Part shown: positions 1 to 9,216 of the stretch, in pieces
Layout: each line of letters begins with the position of its first letter
Position numbering within the stretch: the first letter of the stretch is position 1
From: Leptospira saintgironsiae
Lineage (GTDB): Bacteria; Spirochaetota; Leptospiria; Leptospirales; Leptospiraceae
Direction: 5' to 3'
DNA: 64,000 bases
Assembly (NCBI RefSeq): GCF_002811765.1
Contig: NZ_NPDR01000001.1
Location: 248,001 to 312,000, forward strand
The notes under the pieces: generated by a model
What the model saw: only the letters and a program-made list of their open reading frames with translations
Told to the model about the DNA's origin: nothing
Databases searched by the model: none
Made by a program: the position numbers and the translations under genes

Positions 1-565
1 AACTTGGAAGCATATGGCGTGCAAATGGACTTACGATCGGGTTACTTCCTAAGGCGATCATAGGAGGCATAGGTTGCGCATATCCGGCAGCATCTATCAA
101 TACCAATTTTTGAACTTTATTAGGATATTTTAATGCGTAATTCCAGGAGATATAACCGCCCATGGAATTTCCAACTAAATAGAAAGAATCTACTTTAAGA
201 TAATCCAGGAATTGATTTAGGACTTCTACACCTTCTTCTAAATTTAACTTTTCCAAATCCTCAGGTGGACCCGTAAGGCCATGTCCAGGAAGATCTATAC
301 GGATCACTCTATAACGGGATTTTAATATTTCTGCCCAAGCATCCCAAGTATGTAATGAAGAACATACCCCATGCAATAGTATAATTACAGGACCTTGGCC
401 CTCGTCCCTGTAATGGATATTAAGATCCCCAATTGGAGCGAACTTTGACTCTGAGTTCGCATATTTCGTTTTCAAATCCTCTAAGGAATCTGAACCGACC
501 CCTAAAAATCTACAATCAAGTAGAATGATGAGAAGTAACATTAAGCTTATTGTTGTTCTTTTCAT
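1..565 (-). CDS. alpha/beta hydrolase lipoprotein, 3' end outside window
   Basis: The gene runs off the left edge, so only the first ~188 residues are visible. The N terminus is a hydrophobic signal ending in a lipobox-like LLDC, with Cys18 as the probable lipid-modified residue, which suggests an envelope lipoprotein. The fold is read from HG in LLHGVCSS (oxyanion loop), RIDLPGHG, and the nucleophile elbow GNSMGG near residue 132. The acid and histidine of the triad lie outside the window. The ATG at 565 follows an AGGGA ribosome site. The substrate is unknown; relatives include esterases, epoxide hydrolases and C-C hydrolases. It is divergent from the membrane gene at 732 and shares its palindrome-bearing upstream region. 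Confidence 0.85.
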   Translation of the reverse strand, partial: MKRTTISLMLLLIILLDCRFLGVGSDSLEDLKTKYANSESKFAPIGDLNIHYRDEGQGPVIILLHGVCSSLHTWDAWAEILKSRYRVIRIDLPGHGLTGPPEDLEKLNLEEGVEVLNQFLDYLKVDSFYLVGNSMGGYISWNYALKYPNKVQKLVLIDAAGYAQPMPPMIALGSNPIVSPFARHMLPS

Positions 566-601
566 AATTTCCCTGTTTAATGAAAATTCCCACCCAATCG
601 G

Positions 602-697
602 AATGACAGATATGTCATTTAGATCCCAAAGTAAAACACGTTTTTCTTTGAAATTTTTAGATTTCCCCTATTGACAAAAACTGAATGACATGTCATT
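602..697. promoter_or_regulatory. two matching inverted repeats in a divergent promoter region
   Basis: AATGACA (602-608) and TGTCATT (613-619) form an inverted repeat with a 4-base spacer. The same arms meet with no spacer at 684-697, forming a perfect 14-base palindrome. A TTGACA at 671-676 could be the -35 box of the gene at 732, which would put the second palindrome across its spacer and -10 region. Two copies of the same arms between divergent genes indicate a dimeric repressor, plausibly TetR-type. The regulator itself is not identified. The palindromes are seen directly; the function is inferred. Confidence 0.6.
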
Positions 698-731
698 CTT
701 ATGTTCAATTAAGGTGAGGAGTTAGAATCCA

Positions 732-1625
732 ATGGTTCAAGTGGATGTTTTTTGGGCCTACGGCCTGGGAGCCGGTTACGCAATGGCCGCAGCTCGCCAA
801 ATTAAAAAATTGCAGGCGGGAGAAATCACAGCAGGTTCCCTACCTTCTATCAAAAAAGAAGAGAAGAAGGTTCCATTTTGGAAGAATACCTACTTCATCT
901 CTAATCTTCTTTATTTAGGTTTATTATTCGCTCCGTCGGGTTTGTACCTAGTTTGGCAGTTTACTAGTTGGGAAACAATGCATGCTGGAGATAAGACCAT
1001 GCCTGGTTGGCTTGTAGCTTTATTCGGTTTAACAAATATTTCCCAAGGCATCTTAGGCTTCTGGGTAGTTTGGAAATTAATCGAAGCAGGAAAAAATTTC
1101 TTAGCTTATCTGCAAGTTCCTGCAGGTTATTTCGGAATGTTCTTCATCCTTGTTCATGGATGGGACGGAACTGGTTATAAAAGATTTTTTTCGGAATCTG
1201 TTGAGCAATTCCATACATGGACCTGGGGAACCGCAATCAACTGGTTAATATCTGATGTTGCAATCACTCTCTATGTAATGGGCGTGATCTTAATTCCAGT
1301 TCTGATCGTTTCACTTCTAAAGATTGAAAAAGAAGGTTGGGAATTAGGAGGATCTGGAGAATTTTCTGTAAGAAAGTCTCCTTCCGGTTTTGTTTCTACA
1401 ATTGCGTTCTTAGCAACTGTGTTTATAGGCGCTTTAGGGTTTGCGATTATCTCCAGCGTGATTGTTCACCAACTTGGTTGGATGCTTGGAGCGATCATTT
1501 CTACTTTGGTAATTTATACTTTAGGAATTTCTAAATTTGGATTATTCCAAATCTTCTATAAAAGTGTTTTACAATCAGAAACCGAAACTGGTGGCAAATT
1601 ACAAAGTGTTCGTTCTGCTGCTTAA
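732..1625 (+). CDS. six-span integral membrane protein, unknown function
   Basis: I do not recognise the family. The 297-residue protein has a soluble N terminus of about 45 residues, rich in Lys and Glu. About six hydrophobic segments follow, near residues 50-70, 88-112, 122-143, 170-200, 220-245 and 247-268. The C terminus is short and polar. There is no signal peptide and no metal or nucleotide motif. The ATG at 732 is preceded by AAGGTGAGGA. The gene is monocistronic as far as can be seen and is followed by a convergent gene. The two palindromes upstream suggest it is repressor-controlled, perhaps together with the divergent hydrolase. Confidence 0.75.
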   Translation: MVQVDVFWAYGLGAGYAMAAARQIKKLQAGEITAGSLPSIKKEEKKVPFWKNTYFISNLLYLGLLFAPSGLYLVWQFTSWETMHAGDKTMPGWLVALFGLTNISQGILGFWVVWKLIEAGKNFLAYLQVPAGYFGMFFILVHGWDGTGYKRFFSESVEQFHTWTWGTAINWLISDVAITLYVMGVILIPVLIVSLLKIEKEGWELGGSGEFSVRKSPSGFVSTIAFLATVFIGALGFAIISSVIVHQLGWMLGAIISTLVIYTLGISKFGLFQIFYKSVLQSETETGGKLQSVRSAA

Positions 1626-1678
1626 GCTATAAGGCTTTTGTCTTCTTTAGAACCGTTCAAATTTTTGGCTCTGGCGGG

Positions 1679-3181
1679 TTAATCTCCCAGAGCTTTTTTG
1701 TATTCTGCAATTAGAAGTTCCGGATTTTCTCGGCCGATAGAAATTCGAATCAGACTTGGATCCAATCCTACTTCTTTCAAAAATCCCCTGCCTGCTTCTG
1801 TAGAAACTAACTCATAGTGAGCTAAATACATATACAACATGTTCAGAGTGAATTCAGTTCCAAAGCTCGGCCCTTTTAATAATCTTAAAGAATTGTAAAA
1901 TGGTTCCAAAGGAACTCCGGGTTCGATTGTGATCACTCCACAATGTAGATCCTTATCTCTTGCGATCTTGGAAAAGTTTCCGTGGTTTTCTTCGGAGCCA
2001 CTCCAATGAACTGCTTTGATCTTAGGATGATTTGAGAAGAAGTTTGCAAGTTTAGCAGCATTCCTTCCTATCTCTTTCACTCTTTCAATATAACCTTCTA
2101 ATTCGAAGGACATACGTTCGCAGTCTCTGCGATACGGAGTTTCTAAAAACTCAGGAGAATCTTTTTTCAATTTTTCAAAATAAGTAGAAGAAGGATTCAA
2201 AAATAAAGCGCCCATCATCACATCTGCGTGTCCGGATGCAAACTTGGTCAAACTCTCCACAATCACATCCGCATAAGGAGAAAGATCCACAACTGCGGAA
2301 CCTGCGACGGAAATATCAGCTACTAATGGAATTCCATATTTTTCCAAAAGTTTTTTAAGTTCAGGATAATCAGGAACTTGGATAAGAGGATTTGTAGGGG
2401 ATTCAGTAAGAATTGCAGCTACTCTATGGCCTTCTTTAGAAAGGAATTCTTCCAGTTCTTTTAGATCGACCACGTCATGGAATATATGAGAACCTCTGGA
2501 ATATTTTTCTAATATTCTAATATTGTCTACGTATAACCATCCAAGTCTAAGCCAGATATCTTTTCCTTCTTCTGCACGAATTCTATCTAACGCTCTAAAA
2601 GCAGCATAGACCGCATTCATTCCAGAAGTAGCCAGATACACTTGTAAATTTTTGTCCGGATATAGAGCGGATAGTGCTGCTTCTACCGTTTCATAAGGTT
2701 TTTCTTTTCTGGATTCTTCTTTGTATACAGAATCTATAAGTCCTTTTTTGAATAAGTAATCTTCTGCTTTGCGAGAAGATAATAAACATCCAGTATGTTG
2801 GATGAAGGATAATATTTTGGATTCGTTCTCTTTATGAGAAGGAATGGTTAAGGTGATGATACCTTCGTCTTCTATAATTCTTGCGCCTTCTACTTGGAAG
2901 AATGAAATGATATGATCAGCGGCTTTGCGGGAGTTTACGATAAACTGAGGGCCATCTACTCCCTTAGTCTCTCTATTATAATCTAAAATTTTTTCTATAT
3001 AAGCATGAGCTACAAAGCGAGGATATCCTGCTTTTAATCTAGAAAGAGTTTCGGTTCTTTTTTCTTCGTATCCGATTACGTCAGCGACTTCCGGAAGGCT
3101 CATGGAAACCGCATGTATGTTTTCAAATGGTATTCTTTCCCCGCAGATCCTACGATGCGGTTCTTCTATCTCTAGTATCAT
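1679..3181 (-). CDS. Cys/Met-metabolism PLP enzyme, long-form (fungal-type) cystathionine gamma-synthase-like
   Basis: A PLP-dependent enzyme of the Cys/Met metabolism family (fold type I). The Schiff-base lysine is probably K313 in [23 protein letters not shown] near 184 and [11 protein letters not shown] near 259 fit the cofactor and substrate loops. At 500 residues it is about 110 longer than bacterial MetB. The extra N-terminal part carries [19 protein letters not shown] and [14 protein letters not shown], which recall the N terminus of fungal cystathionine gamma-synthases (Str2/Met-7 type). The likely reaction is gamma-replacement on an activated homoserine in methionine or transsulfuration metabolism; the exact substrate is unproven. 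It lies 77 bp downstream of prfA on the same strand, so the two may be co-transcribed. Confidence 0.8.
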   Translation of the reverse strand: MILEIEEPHRRICGERIPFENIHAVSMSLPEVADVIGYEEKRTETLSRLKAGYPRFVAHAYIEKILDYNRETKGVDGPQFIVNSRKAADHIISFFQVEGARIIEDEGIITLTIPSHKENESKILSFIQHTGCLLSSRKAEDYLFKKGLIDSVYKEESRKEKPYETVEAALSALYPDKNLQVYLATSGMNAVYAAFRALDRIRAEEGKDIWLRLGWLYVDNIRILEKYSRGSHIFHDVVDLKELEEFLSKEGHRVAAILTESPTNPLIQVPDYPELKKLLEKYGIPLVADISVAGSAVVDLSPYADVIVESLTKFASGHADVMMGALFLNPSSTYFEKLKKDSPEFLETPYRRDCERMSFELEGYIERVKEIGRNAAKLANFFSNHPKIKAVHWSGSEENHGNFSKIARDKDLHCGVITIEPGVPLEPFYNSLRLLKGPSFGTEFTLNMLYMYLAHYELVSTEAGRGFLKEVGLDPSLIRISIGRENPELLIAEYKKALGD

Positions 3182-3258
3182 ACTCTGATTACCATCGCAA
3201 AATTTTAGGCAGAAACATCAACTTTATTCGGTTGGACGAACGGAAGTCTAAAACGGTT

Positions 3259-4323
3259 CTAATTTGCCTGTGAATTTGCGAGGCGCTTGACTCTGTCTTC
3301 TTCTGTTAAGGCGTTGATCAGGTCGTCCAGATCTCCTTCCATTATAGCAGAAAGATTATGACTAGTAAATCCGATCCTATGATCTGTACATCTTCCTTGT
3401 GGAAAATTATAAGTTCGTATTCTTTCGGATCTGTCTCCTGAACCAACCATCTGTTTTTTTAGAGCATCAGCTGCGGCCTTTTTTTCTTCCGCCTGTTTTT
3501 CTAATATCCTAGCACTTAAGATCCTCATTGCCTTTGCTTTGTTCTTGTGCTGGGATTTTTCATCCTGACATGCAACTGCGATCCCAGTTGGAATGTGAGT
3601 AATACGAACTGCGGAGTCGGTGGTGTTAACGTGCTGTCCACCAGATCCGGAAGAACGATACACATCCACTCTCAAATCGTTTTCATTTATATTGATTTCT
3701 GATTCTTCTGCTTCCGGCAAAACTGCAACAGTCACAGCACTTGTATGAATCCTTCCTCCGGATTCTGTTGCAGGAATTCTTTGTACTCTATGAGTTCCTG
3801 CTTCGAATTTAAAAAGGTCATAGGCCTTATCATTTTCCATCGCGAAGATGATCTCTTTTAATCCGCCTATGCCAGTCGGAGAAGAATCTATGATCTCATG
3901 ACGGATACCTTGTTTGTCCGCATATTTGGTGTACATTCTAAACAGGTCGGATACGAATAGTCCTGCTTCTTCTCCGCCGGTTCCTGCTCTTATCTCAAGT
4001 AGTATATTTTTGCCGGAATTAGGATCAGGGGGAAGAAGTAGGATTTCCAACTCCTTCTCCAAACTTTCTATCCTTTCTTCTGCTTCTTTGCGCTCCTCTT
4101 CGTACATAGAGCGCATATCCCCGTCTTTTTCGGTTTTTAAAAGTTCTTCGGCGTCTTTTTTGTTCTGAATTAATTTTTGGTATTCGGTAATTTTATCGAA
4201 TAAGGGCGTGAGTCGGGAACGTTCCTTATAAAGTCGTTTTAAATCATCCGGATTGGACGCGGTTGTAAGTTCGTCCGATATTTTGAGGTATTTTTGTTGT
4301 ATTTTTTCTAGTCTATCTAACAT
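3259..4323 (-). CDS. prfA: peptide chain release factor 1
   Basis: Recognises UAA and UAG in the ribosomal A site and triggers peptide release. The length of 354 residues is normal for RF1. The GGQ motif that reaches the peptidyl-transferase centre is at residues 228-230 ([16 protein letters not shown]). The stop-codon reading tripeptide is P184-A185-T186 in RIPATESGG, the PxT class that marks RF1 rather than RF2. The N-terminal coiled-coil domain and C-terminal [11 protein letters not shown] are intact. The ATG lies 40 bp from the divergent EcsC-like start. The usual prmC partner is not next to it here. Confidence 0.97.
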   Translation of the reverse strand: MLDRLEKIQQKYLKISDELTTASNPDDLKRLYKERSRLTPLFDKITEYQKLIQNKKDAEELLKTEKDGDMRSMYEEERKEAEERIESLEKELEILLLPPDPNSGKNILLEIRAGTGGEEAGLFVSDLFRMYTKYADKQGIRHEIIDSSPTGIGGLKEIIFAMENDKAYDLFKFEAGTHRVQRIPATESGGRIHTSAVTVAVLPEAEESEININENDLRVDVYRSSGSGGQHVNTTDSAVRITHIPTGIAVACQDEKSQHKNKAKAMRILSARILEKQAEEKKAAADALKKQMVGSGDRSERIRTYNFPQGRCTDHRIGFTSHNLSAIMEGDLDDLINALTEEDRVKRLANSQAN

Positions 4324-4363
4324 AGAAACCGTATCCCATTGCCTTGGTACCTTACTCCTCTAC

Positions 4364-4987
4364 ATGGAAAACTACAATTCGATTCTCTCCGCAGTTTCCG
4401 ATCAGATACTGAATCTTTTATCCGGTCTTCATTCCTATCGTAGCCCCTATGCTAAGACCATAGGATCGCCAGATGAGCTCATCCAAGAGCTTACCCAAAA
4501 ATCGTCTCTCCAAACGGGAGCGGCGAGTGCAGCTCTTGCCCTTCCCCAAGGACGTTTGGGACTTGTTACATTGGCTCCCGAAATTATTTTAGTCTTAAGG
4601 CTCCAAGGTAAATTGGTAAAAGACATTGCTGCTTTATACGGAAAAGAGCATCAGGTAACTTCAGAACTTATGGCTTATTGTTTATTCAAGGACAAGACCT
4701 CATTTTTCAGGAATGTTCTTAAAGATGCTGGCGCTCGGGTTTTGATCCGTCCGATAGCTTGGAACCTTTTACAAGAAGCAACTTATCAGATCGCGAAGGG
4801 TCTCATTAAAGGTAAGAAGTTTGCAAAACCTAAAAACGGATTTTGGCTTCCGATTTTTGGATCCTTACTTTCTGGAGGATATTCTTTTTTGGAAACTCGT
4901 AATGTTGCTTCCAGAGCTCAGAAATTATTTTCTAAAGATATTATCAGCGTCCAATCGGACGAGCCTTGGGCTGAGGAAACTGCCTGA
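4364..4987 (+). CDS. EcsC-family-like protein
   Basis: A 207-residue protein. The region GAASAALALPQGRLGLVTLAPEIILVLRLQGKLVKDIAALYG resembles the conserved core of EcsC-type proteins: small-residue-rich amphipathic helices ending in an AxLYG motif. EcsC has no firmly assigned activity. There is no signal peptide. A longer reading frame extends upstream to 4253, but it would run into prfA; the ATG at 4364 (MENYNSILS) is the natural start, giving a compact divergent promoter with prfA. The family call is from pattern only and is tentative. Confidence 0.65.
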   Translation: MENYNSILSAVSDQILNLLSGLHSYRSPYAKTIGSPDELIQELTQKSSLQTGAASAALALPQGRLGLVTLAPEIILVLRLQGKLVKDIAALYGKEHQVTSELMAYCLFKDKTSFFRNVLKDAGARVLIRPIAWNLLQEATYQIAKGLIKGKKFAKPKNGFWLPIFGSLLSGGYSFLETRNVASRAQKLFSKDIISVQSDEPWAEETA

Positions 4988-5010
4988 ACTCAAAATCTAA
5001 GTTCTATCGA

Positions 5011-6111
5011 ATGATCAGAGTCTTATCTTTCTTATTATTAATTTTTCTTTCCTGGAATTGCAAAAGTAAACAGGAAAGTTTAATAGAAGAGATCCAAGAA
5101 TTACTGGAAGAGCAGAGTTACGAAAAAGCTTCCGGTATGTTAAAGGATTATCTGGTAAAACCAAAATCCGACGACGAAGTTCTTTCTTCTGAAAAACCGG
5201 AAACTCCTAGAATAGTCGAACTCTCTTATGACAGAAAAAGATTAATCTATCTAGAAGATAGTAAACTAAATTGGAGAGACGCAAGCGATGGATCCAACGG
5301 TTCCAAAAGTTTGGACGAAGTTCCAGCTTCTCTTGCAGTTTCATTAAACGCAAACTTTGCATTGGCCGAATATCCGATGACAAACGGCTGTCGTTTATTC
5401 GCTATTTCATTAAAGAATAATGATCTTCTATATGAATCAGGCGCGCAAATCTCTTGTAGGAATCGAGGCGGGATCTCAGACGATGGTTCTAAAATTTACT
5501 ACTTCGTAGACAACCAACTCTATGAAGAAAAAACAGTAGAGCCTAGAACTCCTAAGCTGATTGTCTCAAAAGAAAAAATCACTCCACCTTTTGCTGGACT
5601 CAAAGCTAGATTCTTTTTATATCCGATCGGAAAAGATTTTTTACTCTTCTCCGGAAATGCTGGCTCTTACTATTTATACTATTTCCAACCTGAAAAAAAA
5701 TCAGTAGAGAAAATAGACCAAGAAGTCATCAGTCCATTAATCTATTATGGAACAGGAGATTCTGCATATTATTTAGGCGGCTCCATCGGTAGACTTCATT
5801 TAAGAAGATTACAACTCGGAAAAGGCAAACCTTCTAGCAGTAAACTATTTACAATTAGCCGAAAAGAGATCAATCCTTGGAAACTTCCAGGTAAGAACGA
5901 ATTCGTTTCAAATTATTCGGGCAAAGTACATCTTTGGGGTCCTTCTCGCAAAAGTCAGGTTCTACCTTTACTTTGCGAAAGGATCTGGCTTGTGGATCAA
6001 AACAAGGTTCTATGCGAGAATGAAAAAGGCGGGCTGTATCTTACCAATTTGGATTTTCCTGAAGAAGATTGGAGAATTCTCAAATTGTACGAAGAAGCCA
6101 GAGACAAATAA
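5011..6111 (+). CDS. lipoprotein, possible beta-propeller
   Basis: A 366-residue protein with a lipoprotein signal: a hydrophobic stretch then LSWNC, with Cys17 the probable lipidation site. A charged Glu/Lys-rich helix follows (residues 20-60). The rest is rich in beta-strand patterns that repeat every ~45 residues (RKRLIYLEDSKLNW, DGSKIYYFVDNQLY, DSAYYLGGSIGRLHL), as in WD40- or TolB-like propellers. No catalytic motif is visible. It starts 23 bp after the EcsC-like gene and may share its transcript. It ends 3 bp from the stop of the convergent nitrilase-like gene. Confidence 0.75.
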   Translation: MIRVLSFLLLIFLSWNCKSKQESLIEEIQELLEEQSYEKASGMLKDYLVKPKSDDEVLSSEKPETPRIVELSYDRKRLIYLEDSKLNWRDASDGSNGSKSLDEVPASLAVSLNANFALAEYPMTNGCRLFAISLKNNDLLYESGAQISCRNRGGISDDGSKIYYFVDNQLYEEKTVEPRTPKLIVSKEKITPPFAGLKARFFLYPIGKDFLLFSGNAGSYYLYYFQPEKKSVEKIDQEVISPLIYYGTGDSAYYLGGSIGRLHLRRLQLGKGKPSSSKLFTISRKEINPWKLPGKNEFVSNYSGKVHLWGPSRKSQVLPLLCERIWLVDQNKVLCENEKGGLYLTNLDFPEEDWRILKLYEEARDK

Positions 6112-6114
6112 TCT

Positions 6115-7155
6115 TTAAAAAAAGATATTAATGATCAGGTTTCCTTTTTGGCCTTCTATCGGTTCAGGTGAACCATAACGTGTCTTTGCAAAACTTTTTG
6201 CTGGGAATTCTTGGTTCCAAACCTTACCAGAAAACTGAACTTGTCCGCTGGATTCAAAAGAAGAATTTTTGATCCATTCTCTGAACTTGCCTTCGTCTTC
6301 TTGAGAACCAAGCCCGATCAATTTGCTTACGTAAGTTTTTTTAACGATCTCTTCCATTTGAGGAGATTTTAGATCTTCCGTAAATAGGATCCCCAATCTG
6401 CCGGAAGGCAAATTTGCCACCCAAACTTCTGGAAGAATTTCTTTTTCAGAACCTGTAACCGGTACACTTTCTGATTTTTGCGTGGAAGTCCTAAGCAAAG
6501 AACCTTCTAAAAATTTTCCAGAAGGATCGAATATATATGCTCTTTCTTGCCATTCACCTGGTTTGATAGAAAGTTTTCCTTCTTTCACTTCGGGAGAAGG
6601 TAAACAAATCGATCCTGCTAAGATAGAAACTCCGTATATCTTTGCAAGGTCTCCGAAAATCCTTTCGTATCTTTCTTTAGAATCTTGAGCGATATCGAAT
6701 GATACTGCTTCTCCATTTAATATATGGGAGAAGTTTTTAAGGGAGATCCTTTGGAAGAACAAAGCCCAGCTCCAAGCAGAGTCGATATTCTCCGAATCCA
6801 AAAGTTCCTTTCTAGAATCCATTAAGAAAATATAATTTCCTATTTCTGGAGGAAATGTAACGATCGTGGAATTTTGAAGCCAGCCCTTTTCTTTTGCAAT
6901 AGCAAGTGGCTCTTCTAACCAGGCTCTGAATCTATCTTCTCTAGTAAAATATTCAGGTTTGAATTCCAACTGAACGATGAGTAAATTTCCGGATCTTCTA
7001 TCCCAGCCTAAGGAAACTGATTTGGTTTCTTTTTTAGAGATCCTTTTTTGGAACTCTTCCTCGCTTAAAGAAACTCCAGATAGAAGCCATCCGATAAATG
7101 CAAAAATCGGAACTAAAACTAAAGATGCGAGTGCATTCCTAACGAACGGGCTCAT
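6115..7155 (-). CDS. membrane-anchored nitrilase-superfamily-like protein, probably inactive
   Basis: A 346-residue protein with one N-terminal membrane segment (about residues 9-28), then a domain resembling carbon-nitrogen hydrolases. [12 protein letters not shown] matches the strand carrying the catalytic Glu, [14 protein letters not shown] matches the central region, and [12 protein letters not shown] matches the strand before the catalytic Lys. At the nucleophile position the usual G-x-x-x-C-x-D reads [10 protein letters not shown], so the cysteine is missing. This suggests a pseudoenzyme, or a very divergent relative. The ATG at 7155 overlaps the TGA of the upstream NUDIX gene (ATGA), so the two are translationally coupled. 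A TTG at 7164 is an alternative start. Confidence 0.6.
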   Translation of the reverse strand: MSPFVRNALASLVLVPIFAFIGWLLSGVSLSEEEFQKRISKKETKSVSLGWDRRSGNLLIVQLEFKPEYFTREDRFRAWLEEPLAIAKEKGWLQNSTIVTFPPEIGNYIFLMDSRKELLDSENIDSAWSWALFFQRISLKNFSHILNGEAVSFDIAQDSKERYERIFGDLAKIYGVSILAGSICLPSPEVKEGKLSIKPGEWQERAYIFDPSGKFLEGSLLRTSTQKSESVPVTGSEKEILPEVWVANLPSGRLGILFTEDLKSPQMEEIVKKTYVSKLIGLGSQEDEGKFREWIKNSSFESSGQVQFSGKVWNQEFPAKSFAKTRYGSPEPIEGQKGNLIINIFF

Positions 7156-7619
7156 ACCAACCAACCTTTAGGATTTAATTTACCATCAGGTATCTGGGGA
7201 ACATATTCTCTTTGGTATAATTGCAGGGCATCCAACATGTATTCGAAAAATAAAGGTTTAGGATCGTAGGTGGCTGCATCTACCCAAGAAATATAATCAT
7301 GCTCATCGGAGAGAGTGATCTCACCGGATATAAATTCCCCATGATAAGCAACGATCACACACGGATGATTTCCATCACTGACTCTATGTTTATGGATTAG
7401 AATGGGTCGAGGGTGGATCTTGATCTCACAAGCTTCTCCCATTTCTTCCTTTAACTCTCTGGATAAACTTTCCAGCCAGTCTCCGTAAAATTCGTCCTCG
7501 TTCATTCTTCCACCAGGAAGGTCCCCGAATCCGGATTTACGGTCTCTAAGAATGAGAAGTTCTTTTCCTTTTCTCAAAAAAACCTTTTGTGTGATTTGAA
7601 AAAAACCGTGTTTGCTCAA
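7152..7619 (-). CDS. NUDIX hydrolase
   Basis: A 155-residue NUDIX-fold protein, expected to cleave a nucleoside diphosphate linked to another moiety. The NUDIX box begins at [13 protein letters not shown] and ends in [10 protein letters not shown], so the REUxEExGU metal-binding half is intact. The spacing between the first Glu and the RE is about three residues longer than the classical GX5EX7REUXEEXGU. The substrate cannot be named. It starts with TTG (7619), with an AAAGGA ribosome site 7-8 bp upstream. The stop codon overlaps the start of the nitrilase-like gene, forming a two-gene operon. Confidence 0.87.
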   Translation of the reverse strand: MSKHGFFQITQKVFLRKGKELLILRDRKSGFGDLPGGRMNEDEFYGDWLESLSRELKEEMGEACEIKIHPRPILIHKHRVSDGNHPCVIVAYHGEFISGEITLSDEHDYISWVDAATYDPKPLFFEYMLDALQLYQREYVPQIPDGKLNPKGWLV

Positions 7620-7671
7620 AGCTCTATCCTTTTAGCAGCGACCCTTAGGAAGCAATTCACTAAATACTCGC

Positions 7672-9216
7672 TCAGGAAGCTTTATGCCTGACAACCACTT
7701 TTATATTCTCCGGTTTCCTTGCGTTTGTATACGCTTCCGGGATAGATCTGGAATCAAATTCTTTACTGATCAAGTTTTCAGAAACTGATTTTAAAAATCC
7801 AGGTTCGGATATTAGAAGTTCTCTAGTTCGAACAAAGTCCCCGCATCTGCTTGTGCTCAAGATCCCGCCGCCTGTAATCCAATCTAAAAACAAATTGGAT
7901 TCGTGTTCGGCTGACTTAGAGATCAGAATAGACCCTCTTGGTCGAACCAATGATTTTTCTTCCTTCTTATCTGGGCGGATCACTAAATCTAGTTCAGAAG
8001 AAGAATCTATGATTGCAAAATCGAATCGAGGCAAAACACCTCCGAATTCTTTAGATCCTAAAAACCTAGTTCCTTCTTCGATTGAACCTGTAAAGATCCG
8101 AATTTTATCTTTTTTTTCTAGATCATCTAATAGTTCTTTTTCTTCTTTGATTAAGGAAACAGAAGAAGAAATGAAAACCCAAGCGGGCAAACTCACCTCA
8201 ATTCCCCAAACCAAATTTAAAAAATCGGATCTTAGATTTGTTACAGAAATCTCATCCACTACTAACTCAGTGAGATGTGCAATTCCAAGGGAGGCCTGTC
8301 CATTTGTAGTCTTTCTATGAATTTCTTTTCGAGTAAGATAGATGCTAGTTTCTAGTCCGGAAATAGAACCTGTGGTATCAAATACTAGATCAAAAGAATG
8401 TTTGTAATCGGGCCAGGATGCAGATGTTGGAGCTCCTACATTCTTTTCGAATAAAAGACCTTCTTTAATATCACCTTCTCCCAGTTTAGAAAAATATAAA
8501 ACTTGATCTGCACCCATTCTCAAAGATAGATCTGCTAAGTTTTGATGTCTGATAAGCGAAACAATTTCGTAGTTTAGTTTGTTTCTTTTTCGATATAGAT
8601 CCAAGGCTGCGATCACTAAAGAGCCCAAACGTCTAGGGCCAAGAACAGCGATCTTTTTAAGATCTGCACCCACCTTTTTAAGATCTGCACCCACCCGGCC
8701 TAGAGAAACTTCTACACCATGTAAAGAAGCGGCAAATGGTTCTAATAGAACTGCTTCCATATCTTCTAGTTGTTTGGTTTCTATTAAGTTTCCTTTTGGT
8801 GCGAGAATATAAGGCCCGAATCCTCCAGGCAAACGATCAATTCCTAATACCATTCTAGTCGGGCTATGCGTTGGAATCCCAACTTGGCAAAAAGGATCAG
8901 CTTCTTCTCCCCTGGAAACTACCGTATCATTAATTTCTAATACGTATTTTTGGCCAGTGAGATAATCGGATGCGACTACTTCATGGCCAATAATCTGAGG
9001 AAGTGGAAAAGGCAAAAATCTGCGATCTAAATCTGTAGAGCAAATCCCGCAAAGTTCTGTTTTGAGAAGTCTATAACCTTTTCCGAGTTCTAAATAAGGA
9101 GAAGAATTTCGTAAAATCTGCCAACCAGATTCTTCCGAACCTTTCATTTCATATACTGAATCGGAAAAAGAATCGTTCGAGTTATATTCGTAAGCAGTGA
9201 ATCGAACTTCTATCAA
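7672..9216 (-). CDS. zinc-type medium-chain dehydrogenase/reductase-like protein
   Basis: A 514-residue member of the medium-chain dehydrogenase/reductase group. The GroES-like catalytic domain shows ELCGICSTDLDRR and IIGHEVVAS, with Cys and His-Glu in the catalytic-zinc positions. The four-cysteine structural zinc lobe is absent. The Rossmann part starts at KIAVLGPRRLGSLVIAA. The protein is about 150 residues longer than usual, the excess lying in the C-terminal half. The substrate is unknown. The start is TTG, directly abutting the rhomboid stop (TAATTG); an internal ATG (MKGSEESGW, residue 24) is possible. It is the last gene of the TetR-rhomboid-dehydrogenase operon. It contains a 21-bp in-frame tandem duplication. 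Confidence 0.75.
   Translation of the reverse strand: MIEVRFTAYEYNSNDSFSDSVYEMKGSEESGWQILRNSSPYLELGKGYRLLKTELCGICSTDLDRRFLPFPLPQIIGHEVVASDYLTGQKYVLEINDTVVSRGEEADPFCQVGIPTHSPTRMVLGIDRLPGGFGPYILAPKGNLIETKQLEDMEAVLLEPFAASLHGVEVSLGRVGADLKKVGADLKKIAVLGPRRLGSLVIAALDLYRKRNKLNYEIVSLIRHQNLADLSLRMGADQVLYFSKLGEGDIKEGLLFEKNVGAPTSASWPDYKHSFDLVFDTTGSISGLETSIYLTRKEIHRKTTNGQASLGIAHLTELVVDEISVTNLRSDFLNLVWGIEVSLPAWVFISSSVSLIKEEKELLDDLEKKDKIRIFTGSIEEGTRFLGSKEFGGVLPRFDFAIIDSSSELDLVIRPDKKEEKSLVRPRGSILISKSAEHESNLFLDWITGGGILSTSRCGDFVRTRELLISEPGFLKSVSENLISKEFDSRSIPEAYTNARKPENIKVVVRHKAS
8653..8694. repeat. perfect 21-bp tandem duplication inside a coding region
   Basis: Two identical 21-bp units lie head to tail at 8653-8673 and 8674-8694. 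They encode VGADLKK twice (VGADLKKVGADLKK), immediately before the first Rossmann strand of the dehydrogenase. The duplication keeps the frame. Exact identity suggests a recent slippage event, or a variable tract. Confidence 0.95.
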
